From the NCBI GenBank assembly GCA_902729315.2, contig LR746269.1, positions 7,972,231-8,036,230 of the forward strand: a stretch of DNA of 64,000 nucleotides. Reading direction: 5' to 3'. Under the pieces are notes generated by a model that was given only the letters and a program-made list of their open reading frames with translations, was not told the DNA's origin and searched no databases. This document shows, piece by piece, positions 11,414 to 23,817 of this stretch. Within the stretch, counting starts at the first letter, position 1. Each line of letters begins with the position of its first letter. The position numbers were made by a program, and so were the translations under genes. The DNA is from Spirodela intermedia. Its lineage: Eukaryota; Streptophyta; Magnoliopsida; Alismatales; Araceae.

Positions 11414-14400
11414 CTCGCTCTCTACTCCATCCGAGCCTCTCTGCAGAAGACGAGGTAGTAGCTAGGCTGAGACTCTTCTTCTGACCACGGTTTCCGGTTC
11501 TCACTGAAGCGAAGAGAATGCCGGGGAGTCGATCATCTACTCGTACACGAACAGCATCAATGGATTCGCCGCAAACCTCGACGAGGAGCAGGCCAGGGAG
11601 ATCGCAGGTGAGACGATGGCCTCATCGGATGCTCGTTCCTTCCTTCCTTTTTTGGAATTCACTGATCTTCTTCTTATTTCCCTGTCTCCTCTGCGCAGAG
11701 AAACCTGGGGTCATCTCTGTGTTTCCCAACACTCTGTGGCAGCTGCAGACGACAAAATCCTGGGAGTTTATGGGCCTCGAGAAGGATGGTGTGATCCCCC
11801 CCTCCTCAATCTGGGCCAAGGCGAGATTTGGCGAGGATGTGATCATCGGGAGCCTTGATTCTGGTCCTCTCTCTCTCTCTCTATCACACGCACACACACA
11901 CACAAATCGATGTCAGGAAATGACGGGTTCTATGCCCATTCTAGTCTAGAACCCGTGCTGGAGCCGTAAGAAGAAGGTCAGTAGCGCCATTCAATAGTTT
12001 CCCCTTTTTAAGGAATCAACATCCTCACTGAGCAAGAACCATGCATGGTTTGATGATGAAAAGGATTACTGTATCCAAGTGGTGCCCAAGCCAAAAGATG
12101 CTGGTTGTTGGACAATTGAGAACTCGCATGTTTATAAATGACAGAATGAGTAATATTTTCTAATTTTCCTAGGTGGGTGGGTTCACAATTATTCACAAAA
12201 AATAATAATTTCTATGTGCTTTTGTTCTTGACAACGAGATATATGCCCTCCAAAAGATTCAACTGGAGCATTATTTTTCGGCATCTTTGGGTTAAATTTT
12301 TTTGTCTTTGTGTTCTTGAGACCGTCCCAGGTGTGTGGCCCGAGTCCGTGAGCTTCAGAGACGAGGGCATCGGACCGGTCCCGGCAAGGTGGCAGGGATC
12401 CTGTGAAGGGCAAGATGTCCCCTGCAACAGGTGAAAGGACCTTCTCTTCTCTGCACTCCGTATCTTCCACAATTTGCGCAGATTTCCATTTTTTTCGTCC
12501 AATGGAGTAGGCGGGTTGCAGAGAAATGTGCTCGTATTGATTTCGGGGGCGGTTGCAGGAAGCTGATCGGGGCAAAGTCCTTCAGCAAGGGTCTTCCGGA
12601 AGGGAGCCGCTTCGGCTCCGCCCGGGACTTCGACGGCCATGGCACCCACACTCTCTCCACCGCCGCCGGCCGCCTCGTCGCCGGCGCCAACTTGTTCGGC
12701 CTCGCCAATGGCACCGCCAAGGGAGGCTCCCCCGCAGCCCGGGTCGCCGCCTACAAGGTCTGCGGACTCACCGGGTGCTCCGACGCCGACATGCTCGCCG
12801 GCTTCGACGCCGCAATCCACGACGGGGTCGATGTGATTTCGGTGTCCATTGGAAGCACCGCCCCCGACTTCTTCGCCAACTCCGTCGCCATCGGCTCGTT
12901 TCACGCCGTGGAGAGGGGCATCGCCGTCGTGTGCGCCGCCGGGAACATTGGGCCCGAGCCGTACTCGGTGCGCAATTCGGCGCCATGGATATTGACGGTG
13001 GCTGCGGGTTCCGACGGCCGCGCCTTCACCTCCCGCGTCTCTCTCGGCAATGGGGAGCACGTCGAGGTCAGTGGGCGGATGTTGTTGTTCCATTCGGCTT
13101 CTGATCTTTCCCCTTGATCCTCCTTTCGGCATTCTTTTCTTTGAAAATCTTCCCGGCGGTGTTCATATGATCCTGCAATCGGATGTCAGGGACTGAGCCT
13201 CGCCTCAGGACGCCTCCCTCCCAAGGATTTCTACCCAATCATTGTTTCCACAGATGCTAAAGTTTCCAGCGCGAGTACAGAACAAGCGTAAGGACTTGCG
13301 ATGATTATAGTCCACTCAATTGCTGTTCATATATGATTTTTCGGACGATTTTGTTCAACGGCATCATACTTATATTCCACTCAATTCCTGTTTATCCTTT
13401 TGTTTTCATGATCTCGGAAGTCTGAGACCAAAGTTTCTATCTTCCCATGTCATTTACTTCAACAAAGTTCGCATTTTTAGGGGTGTTTTTCATCTGGGTT
13501 TACATGAAATTTTAGGCAACTTTGCTACCTTGGATCTCTTGAGCCGGAGAAGGTGAAGGGGAAGATTGTCGTCTGCCTTCGCGGGGACGACGATAAAATG
13601 GGCAAGGTCCACGCAGTTTCTGAGGCCGGTGGCATTGGAGCGATCCTTGTAAATGATGCCTCGTCTGGTAGATATCTCACAGCAGTCCCTTATATGATTC
13701 CTGCTGTTCATGTCAGTTACGACTCTGGCACTGTCATCTTCTCCTACCTCAACTCTACACAGTAAGACTCTGGCTTCTGTTTCAGTAAAACATTTTTCCT
13801 ATGATGTGGTGATTAATCTTAAGTTTGATTAACCATAGGCAGCTGTTCTAGTTATTTATCTCTATGATATCATATCTACTAAGCCCTGTCGTGGTATCTC
13901 AGCTAGCTCGCTGTTATCTTGACATTACTCTCTATGAGGTAAATACTCTGAATACTTTCTATTCAGAGTAGTATTTACTATATATACCTGCGTGGATATT
14001 GAACAAAGTTGGAAGTGGGGAATATGATAGACACAACCTGAACCAACTGTCTAAGTTTAGGCAAATAATTTAATGTTTTGAACATATAATGACACAAAAT
14101 AATACGGTTTGAGGCTCTGTTATCTCTCTTATGGATTTATTCCAGATTTATCATAATCTGATGCCGGCGAATACCTAGATTTTCATGTCAGGGAAGACCA
14201 TCTGACCAGAAAGAATGTGAACATTTTATTACAATTTGATGCAGATTATGTGATAGCCTTTCCGATCCATTACAAAAGAGTCAAAACCATAAGGGCGACT
14301 TCCAGATAAAGCTATTTATTTCTGTATGTCATGAAAATATCAGATCGTAAAACACACCCAAAAAGGGTTTTAGGGTTACTTTAATTGCTGAACCTTCCTA

Positions 14401-16439
14401 GTTATCAGGGTAATGGAGCACATTTATCCTTTCTGACCCTTCAAAGGAACACTTTAGGGTTCAGGTGCATACAGACTGTTAAAACTTTCTAATTTAAACC
14501 ATCTGGGCCATATTTATCTCAAAAATTATCTGCTGTGCAAATATCTTCCTGCACGTAACTGTTGTACTTTTTCTCAAAAATATCAAAAATAAAATATCTG
14601 CGATCTTTCTACCAGAATTATCTCAAATCATAAGCGTTCATTGTGTATTTAACAGCATAGGGCTTTATGAGATTTATTCTTTGATTTTATTTAGGACCCT
14701 TCTCTCATTCTGGGGGTTATATTTTTTTTATCCTGCATTCTTCCAAACCTTCTTTAAAAGACACAATCTTTACCTATCATAAATGCATTGTCTAGACCCG
14801 AGATTAAATCACTCCCGAGAGAAGCTGCATTCTAATACTTCCGGACATAATAGTTATGGACTGTATGAACCCCTCATTGCTTTGTTTCGCTGAAAACAAT
14901 TTTTTCCCTTCACAATCGTTATTTAAGGTTTGCCCATTTAAAAAACTATAATAAATTCACCATATTCCAGTTAGAGTTTTTTTTTTTTTTTCTAGTCCTA
15001 CTAAAGAACAATAATTATCCACTGATTTACAGGTCACCTGTAGGACGTATTGGTGCACCAACATCGCACTACCATTTGAAAGAAGCTCCATATGTGGCCT
15101 CATTTTCATCAAGAGGACCCACTTTTGTTTCCCCTCAGATCCTCAAGGTTTCCAACCTCTGAATCCTTTCTTCTGCAACTCGTGCTTTGATGAGCTCTGT
15201 TCTTCACAATTCTCTGCTCCATCATTTGCAGCCTGATATCCTTGCACCAGGCGTAGATATTCTCGCTGCTTATTCTCTAGGTGTAGCCCCGACCTTTGCA
15301 GAAGCTGATACTCGGCGTGTTGCCTTCAATATCATATCCGGCACCTCGATGGCCTGCCCGCATGTTTCCGGCGTGGTCGGGCTTCTCAAAATGCTTCATC
15401 CTCAGTGGAGCCCTGCTGCGGTCAAATCTGCTATCATGACTACTGGTACGTTTTATGCATTTAAATCTGCTATATTCGAACAGTTTTTTAGAGTAAAGAA
15501 GAATGATCTCCATCAGGTTTGATGGTGTTATTCAAAATTTTGATCTAGTTACTAGTCAATCATCCTACTATATGAGATGGCTTTATCTACTGCTTGAATC
15601 TGGGTCTCATCATCTGCATATTCAGAGGATTAAACTGAAGAACAACGAAGTATTTCCTCAAAGGATTGTTGATATTAGCCCAGAATTTTCCCAATCATGA
15701 GACCCAATTCTTTTTAGCTAAACCAGGAACGACAATGCTTGTTTTGTTCCTTCCATGGCCGCATTTTCTGGATTAGCTGACTTCGCCGGCGATGATTTGC
15801 TTCACTTCACAGGCTTTGCTTCTCTTCCCTCTAACAGCGAGTACTCGGTACAAAGGCGGGAAGGTCATCAAGGACCAGTCCACCGGAAGAGCCGCCACTC
15901 CGCTGGACTACGGATCCGGTCACATTCATCCCAACCAGGCGATGGACCCCGGCTTGGTTTACGACCTCGGCGCCCGCGACTACTTCAACTTTCTCTGCGC
16001 CATCGGCTACAACCCGGACGAGATCCCCGTCTACGCTGTCGGCAACTCCTCATGCCCAGCGGTGCCGATGAAGCTCGAGGATCTCAACTACCCGTCAATT
16101 ACCGTCCACAATCTCACAAACCCGATCACCATCACCCGTACCGTGAAGAACGTCGGAAAACCTGGCGCATACCAAGCGCTGGTCAGGCCGCCTCCTGGAG
16201 TCTCCGTCTCAGTGGAGCCAAAGATCCTGACGTTTTCGAGGATCGGCGAGGAGAAGACCTTCCAGGTGACGATGGAGAAGCAGGGAGAGGATCTCGGCCC
16301 TTCTGTTTTCGGGCAGCTGACGTGGTCTGACGGGAAGCACAGAGTGAGGAGCCCCCTCAGTGTGGTCAACGTGCCGGGTGAGTTCGAGCCAGTCTTCACT
16401 CTGCCATACTCTCCTCTGGGCATCAAGCTTCGAGCATAG
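11043..16439 (+). CDS. Subtilisin-like serine protease (AIR3/SBT5 type), 11 exons
   Basis: Exons: 11043-11114, 11221-11333, 11510-11607, 11699-11863, 12331-12430, 12559-13066, 13190-13287, 13516-13761, 15033-15147, 15232-15445, 15838-16439. All join in phase with GT-AG borders to 776 aa. Order: signal peptide (1 to about 21, ends VSAEKK); I9 prodomain ([13 protein letters not shown] to the [11 protein letters not shown] region); S8 catalytic domain with Asp148 (IGSLDSG), His210 (DGHGTHT), oxyanion Asn312 (AAGNIGP) and Ser544 (SGTSMACPH); PA domain inserted between His and Ser ([21 protein letters not shown]); C-terminal Fn3-like domain (about 660-776). The triad is complete, so an active secreted apoplastic endopeptidase is likely. 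Family members process wall proteins and peptide precursors; the substrate here is unknown. Intron 2 opens with a long (CT)n run. Confidence 0.95.
11342..11410. repeat. (CT)n microsatellite at the start of subtilase intron 2
   Basis: About 69 bases of perfect CT repeat beginning eight bases after the GT donor at 11334. The tract reads as an artificial Leu-Ser run in the overlapping open frames. Confidence 0.95.
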
Positions 16440-18772
16440 TTTTATGCTGGCCCTTGTGTTGGGGTCAGAGCACTGCATGAAAACCAGGAGAGAGAGAAAC
16501 ACTAGATGGGATTAAAGGTACCCACCCAAAGCTTGTGGAAGGTCAAAGTGAAAAGTCAAACTCAAAATGTTGAGATGGATTTTGCCGAATAAGGAAATTG
16601 CCCTGCTAGTATCAAAAATTTGTGATTATTTGACCAGGGTACATTTCAGGTCAAGATAAATCCGGTGGTCTCTCCTACCCAGCAGTAGGAGGCAGGGAAG
16701 CTGGTAATTTTGTCACAGCAGACCTCGTAATATGGAGCAGAATTACTGCCAAAAGGGGGATAAATATCATAGAAATGCGCTGGAAATGCATTTTTTCGGT
16801 AACTTTATTTCACCTCAGGTAGAGAAAAAAAAGCCGTGTGAACGATGAGAATTCCGAAAAAATCTACGACTCCGATATCACATTCCACAAAAGACCGTCG
16901 CTTTCTTCGAGTGCCTGCACTCTGCATGTGCATGAGCACCGCACGCTCTCACAGGCCCGTACGAGGACGAAGGGAGAAAGAATGGGAGCACAGAGAGAGA
17001 GAGGGTCACCGCCCTGTGGATGGTTCCGGCGGTGGTCGTCGTTCCGGATGCCGCCATTCTCTGCGAGACAGGCCCCCTCCGCCGGCGTTTGGAGACCCAC
17101 TGGGCGCAACGGGCCAGTGGCCCTGGCGACGGACGATACGGAGTACGGCCGGTCACGGGAGGCGGTGAGGCCGAGTCGGCACCGGCGAGGAGCTCTTGAG
17201 ACTTGCTCCGAGGGCAGGACCGCCGCCGAGAAATCCTTCCAGTGGGATCGGAACAAGCTCACTCTGAAATCATCCGAGAAGGTGGGAAATGAGACGGACA
17301 GAAACATCTCATATTCCCATCACGTCAAGCTCTTGACTTTTTCAAACTAAACGCCCTGTTAGCCTTCCTTCCAAACTGGGTTCATCCCGAATTCAACCGG
17401 GCACTCGATAAAATGTTCCCCAATTGGCTTCAATGGGCATTCATATCTTTCCAAACTCTCATTTTTCCTCCAACTTTCTTCCACCTCGAGAGTAACAATA
17501 ATACAAATACTCTGCGAGTGTAGTATTTCTGGACCGTTTTCAAATAATTTGCTCCCGAATCACATGAGACAACCAAATTTGAGATGATTCTTGGCCTGCT
17601 GTTCTGCCGTGAGCCTCAAAGAATCTGAACCTTAGTGACGAAATGGATAGAAAGATAGATAGATATGGCTAATGGCGCAGAGGCCGAAGCGTTGGCCGGC
17701 GCGTGATCCCTGCGGCCGCGCCGCCTCTCGCATCTAGCCACCTCCGGCCGGGTGCAACGCGACATGGAGGAGGAGCCAGCCGAGAACGGCGGGGCATAAA
17801 AAGATGGCGCGCGTGCCAGAAACGAGGTCCGCTTCCGCGTGGGTGGGCGGCCTGACGGTGCGCCGGTGCACGAGGAGACGCACGGGCTGGACCCAGCGTG
17901 GTAGCGTGCCGCAGTCGTTTTGCTTTTCCACTGGTTCTAGAGAGAGAGAGGGATTGGGGGAGGAGACTGGTCTTCTTGGAGTCGTCCGCAAGCCCATTGT
18001 CCTTTTCTGCTCTAAACCTGAGAGGGGGAGGGGGGGAACAATTTGGACGGGCCTTTGCCGCGGAGAAGAAGACAAGGAGCGGGGTTTTTGGAGGCGTCCC
18101 CATGGACGTGGTCTCCGCCCCGCCATGGCCGCCACCTCGCAGCGTCCGTCCGGAGGAAGAAGACGACGGGAACAGGGCGGGGCTGCTGCAACTGGTCTTG
18201 TGGGGGGGCTCTTGGCCGCTGGCGGGGATGAGGAATAAATGAAGGGGGAATCGGCGCTGGACAAGGAGGGCCGGCGGCCGGCGGTGAATAAGAAATGGGT
18301 TCGCCGTCAAAGTGCCGCCTTGACAGAGCTGTGAAAGCCGGCGGAGGCGGGCTTGTGGGATCTTGGACTGGCCTGCGCCGCCCCTGTCTCTTCCGGGCCC
18401 TTCTTCAACCTCTGCCCTGCTTGGGGAGGAAGAAACTCGCTCTGGTTTTCTTCCGAGAAATTCCACCCACCGCTGCTCTTCCAAGCGACAACAACCAGAC
18501 GGAGACAAGCGAGCACTTCCCCCTTGTCGCCTCCCTCACCAGCGGACAAGCCGGGGACGGGGGCTGCCTTTCTCTCTCCTCATCAATTCGACAGAGAAAA
18601 GGAAAACGCGGACATCCATCCACCCATCCTCCTTTGCAGCGGAATTCCATCCACTCTGATATTTACCCTAATAAATGGAGAAAACCTCCCGCCCGCCCAC
18701 ATGGGGGCTCGGATGGGCTCAGAGCTCTCCCCCCCGCATGGAGATCTGTGCTCCCGGATGACTTGAGTAAAG

Positions 18773-18811
<39 letters not shown>

Positions 18812-19135
18812 GCACAATAGGAGGAAGAGGGACGAAACCCTGGCTCCGCTGTTTCGCTAGGAAGAGCAGATTCGACTCTCCCCCTCATTTGTCTCCACCT
18901 CTTCCTCCTACTGGTTATCCATCCTCTCTCTGCCATCTCTCTCTCTCTCTCTTTCTCTGGCTTTTGACAGGGATTTTGGCTCGGCTTCTTCCTGCCCACC
19001 CTCCTGGTCGTTTTCCTATAGCTTCTGGTGCACAGCAAGACCAAGGAGAATTCGATTCCCCCACCATCTTCCACTAGGCCCTGCACTGCTTCCGGTCTGA
19101 ACCAGGCGAGGCGGCCCGGCGGCGGAAGGAGGAGG

Positions 19136-19138
<3 letters not shown>
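16440..19138. other. Intergenic and probable leader of the SCL3-like gene
   Basis: 16440-16840 is the 3' flank of the subtilase. GC-rich patches follow at 16900-17320 and from 17650 to the SCL3-like gene. Long frames occur on both strands (up to 279 codons at 17669-18508, minus). None shows a domain, their composition is Arg/Ser/Pro-rich, and the opposite strand is open as well. From 18440 on the + strand is CT-rich, with a (CT)n run at 18777-18810, as in plant 5' leaders. I read this as promoter plus a long leader, possibly spliced. Confidence 0.45.
18777..18810. repeat. (CT)n tract upstream of the SCL3-like gene
   Basis: A CT run of about 34 bases, one of several pyrimidine tracts in the 800 bases before the SCL3-like ATG. 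Confidence 0.85.
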
Positions 19139-19197
<59 letters not shown>

Positions 19198-19204
19198 AAG
19201 AGAG
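19139..19204. repeat. (GA)n tract just before the SCL3-like ATG
   Basis: About 50 bases of perfect GA followed by an imperfect GA-rich stretch and a run of GGC, ending about 35 bases before the ATG at 19237. Known plant BPC proteins bind GA repeats in promoters and leaders, so a regulatory role is possible but not shown. Confidence 0.85.
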
Positions 19205-19236
19205 CTGGGGCGGCGGCGGCGGCGGCGGGGGGGTTG

Positions 19237-20646
19237 ATGGTGGGAATGGCAGTGCTGGACGAAGGGTCGTCTTCGGTGGCGTCGTCCCCGCTGCAGTTCC
19301 TCTCCCTGATGTCCATCTCCCGGACCGCGCTTGCCGCTGGCCGCGGCTCGCCGCCGGCGGCCCAGGAAATGAAGTCCGACGAGCGGGGGATCTTCCTCAT
19401 CCACCTCCTCCTCAACTGCGCCAATTACGTCGCCGCCGGCGACCTCGAGCACGCCAACGCCTGCCTGGAACACATCGCCCTCCTCGGCGCCTCCCCCGAC
19501 GGCGACACCATGCAGCGCATCGCTGCTCTCTTCACCGACGCCCTCGCCCGCCGCCTCCTCCGCTCCTCCTGGCCGGGCATCTTCCGGGCCATCACCACCA
19601 CCGCCGGTGTCGGCGGCGCCACCACTGCCGCCCCCTCCCCCGCGTCCGCCGCCCTCCTCGCCCGGCGCCATTTCTTCGACCTCTGCCCCTTCCTCAAGCT
19701 CTCATACGTCATCGCTAACCAAGCCATTCTGGAGGCCATGGAAGGGGAGCACGTCATCCACCTGATCGACCTCCACGCCGCCGACCCTTCCCCATGGATC
19801 GCTCTCCTCCAGGCCCTGAGCCGCCGGCAAGAGGGCGCCCCCCACCTCCGCATCACCGGCGTCCACGACCAGCGAGAGGTCCTCGAGCTCGTAGCCTCCC
19901 GCCTCTCCGACGAGGCCGAGAAGCTCGACGTGCCTTTCCAGTTCAACCCCGTCGTCTCCAAGCTCGAGGATCTCGACACAGAGCGGAGCCTCCGCGTGAA
20001 GACCGGCGAGGCCGTCGCCGTCTGCTCCATCCTCCAGCTACACCGCCTCCTCGCTCCCGACGCCTACCGGAAGCCGTCGAGCCCATCCAGATCCTCGGCT
20101 CTGCGCAGTGGCGACTCCGGCGTGTCCTCCGCGCCGTCACCACCGTGCTCGACGAGGATGGACGCTTTCCTGGCGGCGCTGTGGGGACTGGCCCCGAAGG
20201 TCATGGTGGTGGTGGAGCAGGAGTCCGACCACAACGGCGGCTCCCTGGTGGAGCGGTTCACGGAGGCGCTCAACTACTACGCGGCGCTATTCGACTGCCT
20301 CGAATCCGCGGCTGCCGCCGCCGGCGGCCGCGGGGAGGAGCGGGCGCGGGTGGAGAGGGCGTTGTTCGGGGAGGAGATGAGGGACATCGTCGCCACCGAG
20401 GGGGCGGAGCGGCGGGAGCGGCACGAGCGGCTGGAGCGGTGGCTGCGGAGGATGGACTGCGCAGGATTCCTGCGGGTCCCGCTCAGCTACTACGCGCTGC
20501 TGCAGGCACGCCGGCTGCTGCAGCAAGGCTACACCGGATGCGGCGGCTACGGCGTGCGCGACGAGGCCGGCGGGTGCCACGCGCTGTGCTGGCAGGACCG
20601 CGCGCTCTTCTCCGTCTCCGCCTGGTGCTGCCGCCGCTTCGACTGA
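19237..20646 (+). CDS. SCL3: GRAS-family transcriptional regulator, SCARECROW-LIKE 3 type
   Basis: Single exon, 469 aa. GRAS blocks in order: LHRI (about 50-115, GIFLIHLLLNCANYV), VHIID (VIHLIDLHAA, 173-182), LHRII (about 204-275, LRITGVHDQREVL), PFYRE region (about 310-382, APKVMVVVEQES then RVERALFGEE), SAW (about 385-469, ending LFSVSAWCCRRFD). The short N-terminus (GSSSVASSPLQFLSLMS) without a DELLA motif points to the SCL3 branch. Arabidopsis SCL3 is a nuclear co-regulator that opposes DELLA proteins and promotes gibberellin responses in root endodermis. Start: the ATG at 19237 (MVGMAVLDEG); 19246 is an alternative. A low-complexity insertion (about 277-307, Ser/Pro-rich) lies between LHRII and PFYRE, and an Ala/Thr-rich one at about 120-143. 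Third positions are strongly GC-biased. Confidence 0.94.
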   Translation: MVGMAVLDEGSSSVASSPLQFLSLMSISRTALAAGRGSPPAAQEMKSDERGIFLIHLLLNCANYVAAGDLEHANACLEHIALLGASPDGDTMQRIAALFTDALARRLLRSSWPGIFRAITTTAGVGGATTAAPSPASAALLARRHFFDLCPFLKLSYVIANQAILEAMEGEHVIHLIDLHAADPSPWIALLQALSRRQEGAPHLRITGVHDQREVLELVASRLSDEAEKLDVPFQFNPVVSKLEDLDTERSLRVKTGEAVAVCSILQLHRLLAPDAYRKPSSPSRSSALRSGDSGVSSAPSPPCSTRMDAFLAALWGLAPKVMVVVEQESDHNGGSLVERFTEALNYYAALFDCLESAAAAAGGRGEERARVERALFGEEMRDIVATEGAERRERHERLERWLRRMDCAGFLRVPLSYYALLQARRLLQQGYTGCGGYGVRDEAGGCHALCWQDRALFSVSAWCCRRFD

Positions 20647-21340
20647 CCTTCCGAAATTCCTCCCCTCCTTCCAAATAGTCTGTAAGCAAAGTCCGGAATA
20701 TTTTTTACAGGCGATCGATCCCCCTTGCTTCCTCCCTCCTCTCGAAAATCCAGGGCGGACATCTTCCGAGGATCAAAGGCTCCTTCCTCCCTTCCGTCGA
20801 CAACCCAGGAATTCTCTTCTTCTCTCTCTCTCTCTCTCTCTCGCTATGTGCAGCCGAACCTCGTCCTGCGGATCGAATCGAACTTCCATGGGACGACCTT
20901 GCCGGGTCGCTCTCAGCCTGTGGCCCCACCCTGTAGAGAGAGAAAGAGAGAAGAAAAGGAGGAGAGAAGGAGAGGAGAGAGAGAGAGAGAGACGTTACGG
21001 GATAGAGGAAGCGGTCGACGTGTCATCTCCCGGTCAGCCTCGCTGGTTCGCTGTCGGGCCCATTGGTGGCGTCCATGGCGGGTCGACAAAGAGAGGAATG
21101 GCGGGCAGCCGCTCTTCGCATGTGGCCAAGAGCCGCTGCCGACGAGCCGTCAAGATCTGCGGCGCTTGACGACGGGGCCTGACCCCCGTTCACACGACAC
21201 TACTACGGCGGCAAGGTTGGAGAAACCTCCGTCGAGGCCCAGCGGCGCCGCCGGTGAGGAAGCGCGCTGGGGTAAGGGCAGATTGCACCGTCCGCCAGTC
21301 AGCCTGCGGCAACGGAGAAGTACTTTGAACAGACAGATAT
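20647..21340. other. 3' flank of the SCL3-like gene, GC-rich with CT and GA tracts
   Basis: Contains a CT run at about 20821-20842 and GA-rich stretches at about 20936-20992. A 226-codon frame (20725-21405) spans these repeats but has no recognisable domain. It may be 3' UTR or the leader of an unseen transcript; no gene is called. Confidence 0.4.
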
Positions 21341-22001
21341 TCCAAGAGGTATCTAAAATTTGGGTCTATAAAATAATGTTGGGAATATGTTTTAATCCCA
21401 AATAATCAGTTTTTTTTCTCTAGAATTTGCAAGGTCTCTATCTCATGCCGCCATCTTGAAGACAAAAAGTAATGGTCAAATATAATAATTTATAAACCTA
21501 GACTATGAGCTTGAATTTTCTGTTGAAAATATATCGAAGATAATTGATCTAACCTTTCAAGAAAAGGATGTGGCGATACATTTTAGAAGCTTTTTAAGGA
21601 CTTTTGACTTAGAAAAAAAACTAGAGAGAGAAGAAAGTAACGTGCCACACCTGTTGCTCTTGGAGGAAGCTTTCAAATGTCTGAATCCCTTCAAGTGCTG
21701 GTCTTCAGCTGTGATCTTCTAGTCCATACGTTCTCGTTGGTCTTTGAAAATAATCCACCTTCCTCATGACTGCCCATCTGACTCTGCTAGGTCAGGAAAA
21801 AGAGCGTCCAAGCTTCTCCTTATTAACATCATTTAAGTGGTATTGACTGGTATGAATAATTACTAATTTTGTTCAAAGACATTCCTGAACATGGGAAGAG
21901 TCTGACCAGTATATCATTTGGTTGATTACTTTTCAAAAAAGCATACATTCGCTACTTGCGGATTTGGAAATTGACAGAACTAAGTATTATCCTATGTTAT
22001 T

Positions 22002-22054
<53 letters not shown>

Positions 22055-23479
22055 ACTCACACCCACAATTGTAACTAGATATAGAGTAGTCACTTGATTA
22101 AGCAAATGTTTCATAATGGTCAATGTTAAGTCCCATCTTATGGACTACAACTTTTATCATGTTTCTAATCATAGTTAAAATAACATTGGATGTCAATGGG
22201 CTAGGTTGCAGCATGCCCATTAGACCTAGGTTCCAAAAAAATAGAACAAAGGCTAAACCTAGGTGTTAAAACATTATTGGAAAATAGTCTCCCAAGAGGA
22301 TTCAAATTGAAAATAGAAGAAAGAACTCATTTTTAAATGTCTTTTTAAAAAATCCCTAGGATGTAGATATTTTGATTGGGTGTGTATACAACATGAAGAT
22401 GCATAAAAAGCTTGCATTTTTTAGTAACTCTCCTCCTAAGTGTATGTCCTGCAAGGCTTTTGATGTTTATCTAAAATGTGCATATTTTAATATAGGAACA
22501 CACTCCAAAAGGGTATGTTCTAAAATTTATTGAAAACATGTTTCACATCGGCTTTTCTAATTCTTAAGAAGATTTTTATCATATGTAAAATACAAAAAAT
22601 GTAATGAGAAACCTTTCTAGTAGAAATAATAAATAGGCCATAACTTAACTATATCTATAATTAACCCAAATATGTTTATTTAAAACTCAGTTAATAAAAT
22701 TTAAACCAAATTTAATTTACGGGGCATCATTTTTGTATGAGTCATTCATAGGGGGAAAAAAGTGAGCTTGCTTTATTTTTCATCATATAAAATGTCATTG
22801 TAAATGAAACCATTGTACTCATTAGTGTGCATGGGTGGGTTTCAGAAAAAAAAAAATCTCATTAAATTCACCATGGATCTCATCTAATTAAGAAGCCATT
22901 TTGTGTTCTCTTTTCAGATTTAAAAAGTTTTCCATTAACTTTACAAATCAAGGAACTCGAAATCGTTCAAATTACCATCTTATTATCATCATTTTAGACA
23001 TATTTTAATGTTCTCAAATTCATCAAGTTCTCTTAATACATTGTCTACAAGAAAAAATATTATCACTTGGCAATGAAGAATTAATTCACACTCATACAAC
23101 ATGCAAGAGCATCTTATGCAGTTCATCATCTGATCATGAGGATTACATTCCATTGCACGTAATAGGTTTTTTAAACATAAATGGAATTCATAAAGGGTTT
23201 AAAGTTATTTGTGCTCGTATCAAAGGTTATTTGTGATTATGTATACAATATTGTGATTATACCACTCTACCAAAAAATGGTTTACTGTCTATACTATGGT
23301 TCATATTATTTATCCGTAGGTTTGCCCTTGGCTATGTCAAAATCCCACCTTGTCTTGAAGGTCAAGGGTCAATCATTAGCAAGCAACCTACCACGAGTTG
23401 TTAGACCCTTTTTGGTGATAATCTGATGGCATGACAAAGTAAGGAACAGAGTATGAAACTACAATCAAATGTAGAATCA
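21341..23479. other. AT-rich intergenic DNA
   Basis: No gene recognised. The stretch may include the eroded interior of the copia remnant whose 3' end is visible at 23480-23817, but no domain can be read here. The 81-codon frame at 23181 has no known similarity. Confidence 0.4.
22004..22052. repeat. (CT)n microsatellite
   Basis: About 49 bases of perfect CT repeat in otherwise AT-rich DNA, not next to a recognised gene. Confidence 0.92.
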
Positions 23480-23817
23480 AAATTCAAATAATTGACTAAA
23501 GTGCATATGAACTTTTTTGGGTAAAGAATATTCTATAAAATTTAAAGTCAAGTGAGATGATTGTGTGAAGTTATATTATGACAAAAAGTCTGCAATCAAT
23601 ACTCCACGTAACTTAATACATCATAATTAAACAAACTATAATGATGTTGATTAACAATTCATCTAGAAAAAAGTTTAAAATTGATGTAATTTGTATGCCT
23701 CATTTGTTAATACACAATCAGCTTGCAAATATACTAAGGGGCTCCATTGTCAAACATTCTAGATTCTTATATCTATACTAGGAATGGATAACATTTATTC
23801 ATCAACTTGAGGGAAAG
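23480..23817 (+). mobile_element. Ty1/copia remnant A: end of RNase H and polypurine tract
   Basis: Translation with shifts and stops still shows the end of a copia polyprotein: words like ELLWVKNIL, YYDKKSAIN, a His/Asp pattern typical of the RNase H end, and LGMDNIYSST near 23800. A purine tract (GAGGGAAAG) follows at 23809-23817, then TGTTAGAC, as expected for the polypurine tract and the start of a 3' LTR. The remnant is heavily mutated and not functional. Confidence 0.6.

Noticed and set aside
16838..17350. 170-codon + frame and a 147-codon minus frame in a GC-rich patch
   Set aside because: Opposite strands are open together, composition is low-complexity, no domain is seen, and no splice partners were found.
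17669..18508. 279-codon open frame on the minus strand
   Set aside because: It lies in a GC-rich stretch where both strands are open. It is rich in Arg/Ser/Pro, has no recognisable domain, and overlaps the probable SCL3-like leader.
18583..19671. 362-codon open frame on the minus strand
   Set aside because: It is the antisense of the SCL3-like leader and the start of its coding region; a long Ser-Leu run comes from the GA/CT repeat.
19943..20580. Several minus-strand frames of 66-97 codons over the SCL3-like gene
   Set aside because: They are shadows of a GC-rich coding exon.
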